Below are positions 25,596 to 32,380 of a stretch of DNA of 56,283 bases, in pieces. A program made the translations under genes and the position numbers. The stretch covers positions 1-56,283 of the forward strand of contig JAISYX010000004.1 in assembly GCA_031269595.1 (NCBI GenBank), in the 5' to 3' direction. Positions within the stretch are counted from its first letter, which is position 1, and each line of letters starts with the position of its first letter. Origin of the DNA: Oscillospiraceae bacterium (GTDB lineage Bacteria; Bacillota; Clostridia; Oscillospirales; Acutalibacteraceae). The notes under the pieces were generated by a model. The model had not been told where the DNA came from and searched no databases. It saw only the letters and a program-made list of their open reading frames with translations.

Positions 25596-26246
25596 TCACT
25601 CCTTACTATCAGCTTTAAATAAGCCTTTTACTTTATCTATCCATTCGTTTATCTTGCCCTTTACTCCGGTTTGGTCAAGTACATCATCAACCAGATTTAT
25701 GTTGCGCATAAATTCGGGCACATCGCTTACGGGCATATCGGCTCTTGCGCTTTGCTCTATTTTAAAATTACTTGTCATACCCATAAGGCGAATGGGGAGG
25801 GGGATTTCAAAATCTACATCAACTGAAAATGTGCCGTAGATAAAGTAGTTTTTGGTATCTACCTTTACATTGGTGCAGCGGGGCTTCATGCCGGAGAAAA
25901 GCCCTGTGCCTATTTTGCCCACGCTTGTGTTAAGCTCGCCGCTTACATAGCTTTTAATATCAGAGCGGAAGTTGGTAAAGTTGAAGTATCTATAGGGCTT
26001 AATGTCGGCCTCAGCTGAGCCAAAGGCCGGAACAGAGCCTGTTTCGGATACATATTTGAGCATAGGGTCTCCGCTAAAGGCCGCCCCTTTTAGGGCAAGG
26101 GTGGTTACAATGGCCTGAACTCTGCTTTTTTGATAATAGGCGTTGCCCATGAACACCAAAAGGAAGATTACAAGAAACATAACGGGGAACACAATGGTGG
26201 CTTCCATAATTACCATTGCGCCCTTTTCATCTTTCAGCTTTTTCAC
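25596..26246 (-). CDS. tadE: TadE-family pseudopilin
   Basis: Protein of 216 residues. I chose the GTG start six bases after GGAGG, giving KKLKDEKGAMVIMEATIVFP, the normal TadE leader and helix with the conserved Glu in IMEAT. An upstream ATG would add 43 residues that look untranslated. The hydrophobic helix runs to about residue 33 (VMFLVIFLLVFMGNAYYQ). The rest is extracytoplasmic. TadE is a minor pseudopilin needed for Flp pilus assembly. The paralogue with a toxin domain is two genes downstream, and this shorter form shows where the TadE part normally ends. Confidence 0.88.
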   Translation of the reverse strand: MKKLKDEKGAMVIMEATIVFPVMFLVIFLLVFMGNAYYQKSRVQAIVTTLALKGAAFSGDPMLKYVSETGSVPAFGSAEADIKPYRYFNFTNFRSDIKSYVSGELNTSVGKIGTGLFSGMKPRCTNVKVDTKNYFIYGTFSVDVDFEIPLPIRLMGMTSNFKIEQSARADMPVSDVPEFMRNINLVDDVLDQTGVKGKINEWIDKVKGLFKADSKE

Positions 26247-26268
26247 AACACGCCTCCATTTATTATAT

Positions 26269-26418
26269 GTACCTCTATTAACCCTGTTAGCCATGTAGTA
26301 CCTTGTAAAATCAAAAAATGCACACATTTCGTAGGGGTCATGGCTTGCCTGACCCAAGGCATGTGCGAGGCTCAAACGGGACGGGCAAGCCCGTCCCCTA
26401 CCAGAGCATAGAGAGGCT
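26269..26418. repeat. Palindromic MITE-like element with a different core (GGGACGGGC type)
   Basis: The outer parts match the family (ACCTCTATTAACCCTGTTAG left, TAGAGAGGCTTA right), but the inner inverted repeat is TAGGGGTCATGGCTTGCC against GGGACGGGCAAGCCCGTCC-like sequence. It sits in the 287-base gap between flp and tadE in the Tad operon. Confidence 0.65.
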
Positions 26419-26452
26419 TATATGTAAATCCTTAGGATTAAATTAAAATTCA

Positions 26453-26497
26453 CAGAGGCGGCCTGAGCAGTAAGCTGTTACCGCTCAAGCACCTCTG
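26453..26497 (-). terminator. Hairpin after the Flp pilin gene
   Basis: Two-part stem (CAGAGG/CCTCTG and GAGCGGTAA/TTACTGCTC as read on the minus strand) followed by AATTTTAATTT. It may partly terminate or stabilise transcripts, so that pilin mRNA exceeds downstream mRNA. Confidence 0.5.
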
Positions 26498-26533
26498 TAC
26501 CGCCTTGGAACAGGTTTAAAAGGCGGCCGCTGC

Positions 26534-26767
26534 CTATGCCGTAATGGCATCATTGGCGTTTGTCTCGATTGTGGAGAACAGGCTCTTGAGTATTTTCTCA
26601 ATGCCCTTTCTAAACACAACAGCCAGAATAACAGCAATGCCGATAAGAACAACTATGGCAACTATGTTAACCTCGCCGTTTTCCTTAGTGATGAAAGAAT
26701 TTACCCTCTTCACTAAACCTTCCTTAGCAATAATCGCACAGCACATAAGCTTAGTAAGCATTTTCAT
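26534..26767 (-). CDS. flp: Flp1-like type IVb pilin
   Basis: Major pilin candidate of 77 residues. The leader ends near KENGE, followed by the hydrophobic helix VNIVAIVVLIGIAVILAVVF and a short polar tail KGIEKILKSLFSTIETNAND. This fits the Flp1-like family of Clostridia. Two ATG codons compete after AAAGGGGG: the first is very close to it, the second (third codon) is better spaced. It precedes tadE and follows tadC in the transcript. Confidence 0.88.
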   Translation of the reverse strand: MKMLTKLMCCAIIAKEGLVKRVNSFITKENGEVNIVAIVVLIGIAVILAVVFRKGIEKILKSLFSTIETNANDAITA

Positions 26768-26805
26768 TTCCCCCTTTCTTCAAATTTACCATATGTAAAC
26801 AATGA

Positions 26806-27675
26806 TTAACCGCCCAAATTAGAAAAGATGGGCACCAGAATCATTATTAATATGCCTACAAACATAATACAAATGGGAATAAGCAGCTTGCTTGCCGCCT
26901 TTTCCCCTTGTCTTCTTATATTTTGCTTTTTGGCGTCCCAAACCTCCTTGCTTTGGTCCTTGAGCATGAAGGCCAGCTCGCTGTTGCCCTTGACAAGCCC
27001 CTGCACCAGTGTGGAGGAGAACTTTTTAATCTCGGGGATTATGCAGCGTGTGCCAAATTGAAATATAGCGTCTACCTCTGCAGAACCGTTGTTCATATCG
27101 TCAACCGCCCTTTGCATCTCCTTGTATATAATAGAATCCCCCGCATAGGCAACCTCCTCCCAGGCTTCACGCAGTATCATGCCTGCACTGGTGAGCAGAG
27201 CGAGCTTTGAGATAACCTCTGAGAAATCACGGAGCATTTCCTTTGAACGCTTGAGTATCTTCTTTTCGGTAACCGTGCCAAAGAAGTAATAGGCAAGCCC
27301 TGCAAAGCCGAAGAGCACAGCCAGTGCAACGGCACTGTTGGCAAGGCCGTAGATTGCAAAGGCAAGCACAGCCAGAGTTAAGGCCATGGTAACCTTTTGG
27401 GCGTAAATAACCCTTATGTAATAATCGGCAAATTTGTCGCCATAGAGTATAACAAGCTCCTTGCGCAGCTTTCTGTCGCTCTTTGACTTGTAGTTATAGT
27501 TAAGAAGCTCCATGAACCTATAGCCCACAAAGTAAACCTCTTTTAGGGGGAACTCCTTTTCCTCAAGGGGCTCAAACAGGCCTGCGTGCTTGCTGCCTGT
27601 GCCGAAGAGGAAGAGCCAAAAGCCCAAAAAGGCAAGTCCGATTACAAATATGATAATATTTGTTAAGGTTAGCAT
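26806..27675 (-). CDS. tadC: Tad inner-membrane platform protein TadC (type II secretion F family)
   Basis: Integral membrane protein of 289 residues of the GspF family, which forms the assembly platform with TadB over the TadA ATPase. An N-terminal helix (NIIIFVIGLAFLGFWLFLF), a central pair around ALTLAVLAFAIYGLA and a C-terminal helix (LLIPICIMFVGILIMILVPI) are visible, as are the family helices DFSEVISKLALLTSAGM. AAGGAG precedes the ATG. It lies directly after tadB. Confidence 0.88.
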   Translation of the reverse strand: MLTLTNIIIFVIGLAFLGFWLFLFGTGSKHAGLFEPLEEKEFPLKEVYFVGYRFMELLNYNYKSKSDRKLRKELVILYGDKFADYYIRVIYAQKVTMALTLAVLAFAIYGLANSAVALAVLFGFAGLAYYFFGTVTEKKILKRSKEMLRDFSEVISKLALLTSAGMILREAWEEVAYAGDSIIYKEMQRAVDDMNNGSAEVDAIFQFGTRCIIPEIKKFSSTLVQGLVKGNSELAFMLKDQSKEVWDAKKQNIRRQGEKAASKLLIPICIMFVGILIMILVPIFSNLGG

Positions 27676-27688
27676 AGTGCTCCTTCTC

Positions 27689-28549
27689 CTAAATCTTAAT
27701 ATCCAAAACAGCCTTGCCTACAAAATAGGCTACAACAAACATTACAATGGCCGCAGTGGTAGACATTATGCCCGAGAACTTTGCAAAATTATCGGCAAAT
27801 TCGGGGCTGGTCATTTTGATAATTCCTATTAGAGCAATGGGCATTATCATCATTATGTTCTGCTCGTTTTTGTTTGCGGTTATTATTGTTTCAATATCCT
27901 CACGAATCTCCATTTTATCTGAGAGTATCTCGTGGGTGCTGCGTATGGTATCCTTGATATTGCCGCCCTTGCGGTAGCATATTTTAAATACATTTGCAAA
28001 GCTTATTATATCGTCTATGCCGCTGCGTTTGCCAAAATCCAGCAGCATGTCCTCAACATCAACGTTGTTGCCAAGGCCTGCATTTATAATTTGCAATTCG
28101 TTAAGTATATAAGCACCCTCGTCATACTGCACACTTAAATCGGCATAAACGGCAATAAAGGAATCACGCACATTCTTGCCCGCGCCAAGTGAGGTGTTAA
28201 GAGCCTCCAGCATATCACGGAACTGTATGCCCAGCTTCTTTTTGCGTGTTACTATAATTTGCTGTGTGCGCATGGGCAAAAACTTTGTGCCCGCAAGCAG
28301 CCCCAAGCCGCCGGAGATAAGCACATTAAGCACATAGGTTGCCAGAGTTGGCTCACCGTCATTTTTAGCAAGTCCGCCGTAAAACAGATAGCCCACACAA
28401 GCACCCACAGCAAAGCCTATAATAAAATAGAGGATTTTTTCAAGTATGCTCATATAGTAAACCTTGTAGTTTACGGTTTTCATGTTAGTGGCCGAAAGAA
28501 AGTAGGCAGGCTCCGGCGCAGCCTTTGGCTTTTTTGTAAATAATCCCAC
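27689..28549 (-). CDS. tadB: Tad inner-membrane platform protein TadB (type II secretion F family)
   Basis: GspF-family membrane protein of 286 residues. Helices around ILYFIIGFAVGACVGYLFY, the cytoplasmic domain with FRDMLEALNTSLGAGKNVRDS, and the C-terminal helix AAIVMFVVAYFVGKAVLDI are visible. The start is GTG after AGGAGGG. It follows tadA by 11 bases and precedes tadC, the usual order of a Tad operon. Confidence 0.88.
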   Translation of the reverse strand: MGLFTKKPKAAPEPAYFLSATNMKTVNYKVYYMSILEKILYFIIGFAVGACVGYLFYGGLAKNDGEPTLATYVLNVLISGGLGLLAGTKFLPMRTQQIIVTRKKKLGIQFRDMLEALNTSLGAGKNVRDSFIAVYADLSVQYDEGAYILNELQIINAGLGNNVDVEDMLLDFGKRSGIDDIISFANVFKICYRKGGNIKDTIRSTHEILSDKMEIREDIETIITANKNEQNIMMIMPIALIGIIKMTSPEFADNFAKFSGIMSTTAAIVMFVVAYFVGKAVLDIKI

Positions 28550-28560
28550 GGCTTACCCTC

Positions 28561-29799
28561 CTAAATTTGCATCTTAATGCCTGATAATCTCAGCTTAAAA
28601 TCGTTAACCAAGGGGTTTTGGGTGCGTGTAAGACTGCCCGAAACCTTATCTAAAGTGGAGTTCTCGTCCTCCTCAAATACATAAAGAGGGTTAAGCTTGA
28701 TATGTCCGTTTTCCACGCCCAGCACCTCGGTTATCTCCATGGTTTTTCTGGAGTGGTCACGCAAACGGGAGAGGTGAACGATTATGTCCAGAGCAGAGGA
28801 TATTTGCTGCCTGATTGCGTCTATAGGCAAGCCCTCGGCACCTTGAAGCACCATTGTTTCAAGACGGCTTAGCATATCCTTTGTAGAGTTGGCATGGCCT
28901 GTAGAGAGTGAGCCGTCGTGGCCCGTGTTCATGGCCTGAAGCATGTCCAGTGCCTCTCCTCCTCTAACCTCGCCCACAACTATGCGGTTGGGTCTCATAC
29001 GCAGTGAGGATTTAATAAGGGAGGTCATGGGTATTTTGCCCACTCCTGCGGAGTTTGCATCTCTTGTTTCAAGGCTTACAAGGTTGTCAACGCCGACTAT
29101 TTGCAGCTCGGCGGAATCCTCAATGGTTATAACACGCTCGTCCTTGGGGATGTAATTTGAAAGGGCATTAAGAAAGGTAGTTTTGCCCGAGCCTGTGCCT
29201 CCGCTTATAAATACATTATATTTAGAGCGCACCAGAAGCTCCAGCTTTTCGGCTATCTCCTGAGTTATAGAGCCGTATTTAATAAGCATCTCAATGGTCA
29301 TGGGAGTTTTTGAAAATTTACGTATAGTCATTGTAGGGCCGCAAAGGGCTATAGGGGGCAGCACCACATTAACGCGTGAGCCGTCCGGCAAGCGGGCGTC
29401 GCAGATAGGGCTGGCCTGATTGACCTCACGCCCGGCAAGTGCCACTATACGCTGTATAACGTCCTCAAGGCGGCGGGGGCTCTCAAATTGCTTATCCAGC
29501 TTAATCAGCTTGCCGCTCTTTTCAATAAAGATGTTTTCGTGGCCGTTTATCATAACCTCTGTTACAGAATCATCGGCCAAAATGCCGTCCAGCATACCAA
29601 AACCCCTTATAGAGCTGTAAACCTGCTGAACTATAGATACAAGCGTTGCAATGGGGCAATACTCATTGCCTATATATTGGCGAACCAGAGCCTCTGTCTG
29701 CTCCTCTAAATCCTCATCGCTTATTTTATTAAGGGGAAGATTTTCGTGTATGTACTGCTTAACCTGAGATATAACTTCCTGTTCACGCTCTTGAGTCAT
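28561..29799 (-). CDS. tadA: Tad pilus assembly ATPase TadA (CpaF family)
   Basis: Secretion ATPase of 412 residues powering Flp pilus assembly. An N-terminal helical domain is followed by the RecA-like core with Walker A GGTGSGKTTFLNAL (from about 200), the acidic box TIEDSAELQ, Walker B-like RIVVGEVRGGEALDML (about 272) and the His-box region NTGHDGSLSTGHANS. The ATG chosen follows AAAGGGGG by seven bases. An in-frame ATG 15 codons upstream would overlap tadZ. Length and motifs match CpaF/TadA. Confidence 0.95.
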   Translation of the reverse strand: MTQEREQEVISQVKQYIHENLPLNKISDEDLEEQTEALVRQYIGNEYCPIATLVSIVQQVYSSIRGFGMLDGILADDSVTEVMINGHENIFIEKSGKLIKLDKQFESPRRLEDVIQRIVALAGREVNQASPICDARLPDGSRVNVVLPPIALCGPTMTIRKFSKTPMTIEMLIKYGSITQEIAEKLELLVRSKYNVFISGGTGSGKTTFLNALSNYIPKDERVITIEDSAELQIVGVDNLVSLETRDANSAGVGKIPMTSLIKSSLRMRPNRIVVGEVRGGEALDMLQAMNTGHDGSLSTGHANSTKDMLSRLETMVLQGAEGLPIDAIRQQISSALDIIVHLSRLRDHSRKTMEITEVLGVENGHIKLNPLYVFEEDENSTLDKVSGSLTRTQNPLVNDFKLRLSGIKMQI

Positions 29800-29812
29800 G
29801 GTGTATCCCCCT

Positions 29813-30880
29813 TTAAATGCTTTGGAACACGCCCAAGCCCACAAGCTGCTCTACAACCTGCGAGGTGGTGGCGTATTCATATTTAGGCGCACCGCCAAGA
29901 ACCCTTATGCCCTCGTCCAGTGCCCTGCCTGTTTTGTTACTAAACTTGTTATAAAAGATGCACACACGTGAGAGCAGGGATATATCCTGTGCATCCAGTA
30001 TTTCAAAAGCCTTGTAAACACTAAGGAATTTGGAGTTTGAAAGCTCTGAGCCGTCCAGAACAAAAACTATAGAGGCGGACTTTTTAAATATCTCCATTGC
30101 AAAGGCATGTAAAGAGAAGTCCATGTCAAAAACTATGTCATCATAAGAGCCGGTAAGCTTTAAATCTGTCATTAAACGCTTGATTTCCTCAAGGTTAAGC
30201 TCCAGCATGTCCAAGGCTGTTTTTGGGGCGGAGTAGAAGTAAACCCCCGAAGCATCCCTTTTAACGTTGCTCTCAAGCTTAATTGAAAGGTTACTTTTTT
30301 TGCTCTTAAGGGCAAAAATTACATCTCCAAAATCTGTTTGACCGTCTCCTCCAAAGAATAAATCGGAGCTGCTTAGCTGCTCAAGGTTTAAATACAGCAC
30401 CTTTTTGCCCATGGCCGCAAGTGTTTTTGCACAGGCTGCCGCCGCAGAGGAGCTGCCTGCGCCGCCGCTTGGGGAGACAAAGGTTAGCACACGCACAGAG
30501 GAGTCCCCGTCAAAGCGCATTCCTATGGATTCTGAAACATGCTCCGAGAATATCTCAAGCACAGTTTTATAAATAACCTCAAATTTTTGATATTTACAAA
30601 CAGCTCTTTGTCCATTGAAGGTTTCAATGTCAGGGGATTCTACTAAATAAGCAAAGCCGCAGCGTTTGGGAATCTGCGCCTCCTCTATATTAAAGCTGTC
30701 GCTTACCAGCAGCACGTTTATCCGTGCCTCCTGCAGGCTTTGCAGAGCTATGTTTAAATCGGTAAAGGAGCAAACCTCCAATTTGTCCGAGAGCTTGTTG
30801 GTAAAAATAGAGACAAGCTTTTGAAGATAATTAGTGTCCTTATCAAGAACGGCTACCTTAATTTTCATTTTAAACACCAT
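29813..30880 (-). CDS. tadZ: TadZ/CpaE-like localisation ATPase with degenerate Walker A
   Basis: Protein of 355 residues at the head of the Tad operon. The first ~110 residues look like an atypical receiver domain (IKVAVLDKDTNYLQKLVSIF, NVLLVSDSFNIEEAQ). From about 130 a MinD/ParA-like domain follows, but its P-loop is SPSGGAGSSSAAAACAK, without the usual lysine before the serines; the later DIVFDMDF and IVFVLDGSELS strands are intact. TadZ proteins place the pilus machine at a cell site. Two ATG codons compete (the first and the fifth codon). Neither has a clear ribosome site, and the first lies in the stem of the upstream leader. Confidence 0.85.
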   Translation of the reverse strand: MVFKMKIKVAVLDKDTNYLQKLVSIFTNKLSDKLEVCSFTDLNIALQSLQEARINVLLVSDSFNIEEAQIPKRCGFAYLVESPDIETFNGQRAVCKYQKFEVIYKTVLEIFSEHVSESIGMRFDGDSSVRVLTFVSPSGGAGSSSAAAACAKTLAAMGKKVLYLNLEQLSSSDLFFGGDGQTDFGDVIFALKSKKSNLSIKLESNVKRDASGVYFYSAPKTALDMLELNLEEIKRLMTDLKLTGSYDDIVFDMDFSLHAFAMEIFKKSASIVFVLDGSELSNSKFLSVYKAFEILDAQDISLLSRVCIFYNKFSNKTGRALDEGIRVLGGAPKYEYATTSQVVEQLVGLGVFQSI

Positions 30881-30960
30881 GTGTTAGAGACAATGGCTGC
30901 CAGCCAAGCTGCACATCAACAGTCTGCTGCGCCTGCACCCTGCCTTTTGCTATAACACAT
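30879..30960 (-). promoter_or_regulatory. Structured leader element before tadZ (copy A)
   Basis: On the minus strand AUGUGUUA (30960-30953) pairs perfectly with UAACACAU (30886-30879), which includes the first two bases of the upstream tadZ start codon. Inside are CAGCA/UGUUG pairing and a GGCU-GGC-AGCC hairpin. The sequence aligns with the leader before tadV. It does not match the c-di-GMP-I, c-di-GMP-II or THF riboswitch signatures that I know. Confidence 0.55.
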
Positions 30961-31029
30961 TCCTTTCCTTAACAGGTTTTACTGATAAAATATTACGGAA
31001 TTTTGAATAAAATATCTATGCTCTTAACT

Positions 31030-31058
31030 ATTTTAACACATAAACGACAAAAAAACAA
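31030..31058 (-). promoter_or_regulatory. Putative promoter of the Tad operon
   Basis: TTGTTT and TAAAAT at 17-base spacing on the minus strand, giving an untranslated leader of about 145 nt that contains leader element A. Confidence 0.45.
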
Positions 31059-31210
31059 CTATTATATTAAAGAAAGTTAACATTTGTGAATTTGTTATTA
31101 AATTATGGGCGTAAAACGCCATATAGTTGTTACAACGCTGTAATGATTGATGATTTTGGTGAAATTTGCATCAGTATAACTCCACTTGCATATTTAAATA
31201 AGATGGCTTA

Positions 31211-31295
31211 CAATTGTGAATCTCTATTAACCTTGTTAGTAGTAGCAACTGAGGCGGCCACTACTACAGCTTAGGTTTTTAGAGACACTCAATTG
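31211..31295. repeat. MITE-like element with a third core (GTAGTAG/CTACTAC)
   Basis: Outer arms CAATTG-4-TCTCTA and TAGAGA-4-CAATTG are perfect complements, and the left arm continues with the family word TCTCTATTAACCTTGTTAG. The inner palindrome is only GTAGTAG...CTACTAC. The surrounding 30961-31610 gap also holds a further half arm near 31540 but no gene that I can support. Confidence 0.6.
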
Positions 31296-31406
31296 CGTAT
31301 CTCTAAAAAACATATGTAAATTTCTTATTAACATATCACCCCAGCCCAAAAACCCATGCCTAAGCCATTTTTAGCCCGTAAAAACACGCCTGAAATCGCA
31401 CGAAAA

Positions 31407-31435
31407 TTGACTTTTACTTTGAAATGTGATATAAT
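31407..31435 (+). promoter_or_regulatory. Orphan consensus sigma-A promoter
   Basis: TTGACT and TATAAT with 17-base spacing, among the best promoter matches in the window, with no coding frame downstream for about 480 bases. Confidence 0.7.
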
Positions 31436-31441
31436 AACCTC

Positions 31442-31520
31442 ACGGCATTAGCGGCAACAAGATTGCCGATGCCTGAGAGAACATTGTTACATTTAAAGGT
31501 TAGCACTATGTGCTTTTGTG
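31442..31520 (+). ncRNA. Candidate small RNA
   Basis: The transcript predicted from the orphan promoter opens with a hairpin at 31444-31473 (GGCAT..CGGCAA / TTGCCG..ATGCC) and reaches a short GCAC-TAT-GTGC hairpin followed by TTTTGTG near 31503-31520. The terminator hairpin is weak, so the 3' end is uncertain. Confidence 0.35.
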
Positions 31521-31620
31521 TAATAATATAACTCTAAATTGGGCATCTCTAAAAAGCTAAATCTTCCCATTCATCCGCAAAGCTACAGCGATGTACCAAT
31601 TAATCTTAAAACCACAAAAG

Positions 31621-31796
31621 TTGCGTCATTGCGAGCACGCAGTCAAGCTAAAATAATTGCAAGGTGTGGTGTGCGAAGCAATCCAGTGGAACAAGGTTAG
31701 ACGTCCATCATCAGCGCAGGGGCTTAGTCCACTGGATTGCTTCGCACTCGTAAACGCAAGATAAACTCAAACTTAGCGGTGCTCGCAATGACGCAT
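31621..31796. repeat. Long imperfect inverted repeat, copy 1 (GCGAAGCAATCCAG family)
   Basis: Outer arms TGCGTCATTGCGAGCAC and GTGCTCGCAATGACGCA are perfect complements, as are inner arms GTGCGAAGCAATCCAGTGGA and TCCACTGGATTGCTTCGCAC. Similarity to the second copy extends about 35 bases to the left. Related GCGAAGCAATCCAG words occur in many unrelated bacteria. Non-coding. Confidence 0.8.
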
Positions 31797-31916
31797 GTAA
31801 ACGGGACTATAAAAAGGCAATCGGCCGCCCGCTCCCGCACCTCCCGCTAGGTCTACCCCTACAGGGCAAGCAAACAAAGCAACACAATGTCAAAAAAACG
31901 AAAGAGGTACAAGCTT

Positions 31917-32267
31917 ATGTTTAAACCCGCACATGTTAATCACAACGTTATTGATTTAAAAAACAGCATAGCATTTTATGAGGAGGCTCTGGGCTATAAA
32001 GAGCAAAGGCGCATTAATGGCCAGGGCTTTACTATAGTCTTTTTAGGCATTAAGGGCTATGAGTTTGAGCTGGAGCTAACTCAAATTGAAGGGCGCACAC
32101 AGGCCTATGATTTAGGCGAAAATGAGTTCCACCTTGCCTTAAAGGCAGAAGATTTTGCCTCCGCCTACAGCAAGCACAAGGAAATGGGCGTAATATGCTA
32201 TGAAAACGAGGCAATGGGTATCTATTTTATAAGCGACCCCGATGGCTATTGGATTGAAATAATTTAG
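31917..32267 (+). CDS. VOC-family protein (glyoxalase I-like)
   Basis: Protein of 116 residues with one vicinal-oxygen-chelate fold: HVNHNVIDLKNSIAFYEEAL at the start and YFISDPDGYWIEII at the end, the pattern of lactoylglutathione lyase-like proteins. Likely metal positions are H10 (VNHNV), a Glu near ELELTQ, H in EFHLALK and the terminal Glu in WIEII. I chose the ATG eight bases after AGAGGT, dropping a basic ten-residue extension. The substrate is unknown; methylglyoxal detoxification is one option. Confidence 0.85.
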   Translation: MFKPAHVNHNVIDLKNSIAFYEEALGYKEQRRINGQGFTIVFLGIKGYEFELELTQIEGRTQAYDLGENEFHLALKAEDFASAYSKHKEMGVICYENEAMGIYFISDPDGYWIEII

Positions 32268-32322
32268 CACTCACGCACAAAAAAATATTATAATAAAAAA
32301 ATTTTAAATCTCCATAATTTCT

Positions 32323-32342
32323 GCACAATTGTGTGCTAGAAT
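32323..32342 (+). promoter_or_regulatory. Palindromic operator candidate of the copper gene group
   Basis: GCACAATTGTGTGC contains the perfect palindrome CACAATTGTG and overlaps the spacer of a possible extended -10 (TGCTAGAAT). The position suits a repressor or MerR-type metal regulator. No such regulator gene is in the window. Confidence 0.4.
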
Positions 32343-32380
32343 GTTCTTATCAAAAGATAATGACAAGGGGGTGTCTGCGA

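Noticed and set aside
26247-26375. N-terminal extension of TadE to an upstream ATG
   Set aside because: The extension is not pilin-like, runs into a palindromic element, and the GTG with a GGAGG site gives a normal TadE leader.
30879-30960. c-di-GMP riboswitch before tadZ
   Set aside because: The conserved GEMM-I and c-di-GMP-II core sequences that I know are missing. The element is kept as an unassigned structured leader.
31086-31274. 62-codon frame in the gap before the copper genes
   Set aside because: Its second half is the arm and core of a palindromic element, and no ribosome site precedes it.
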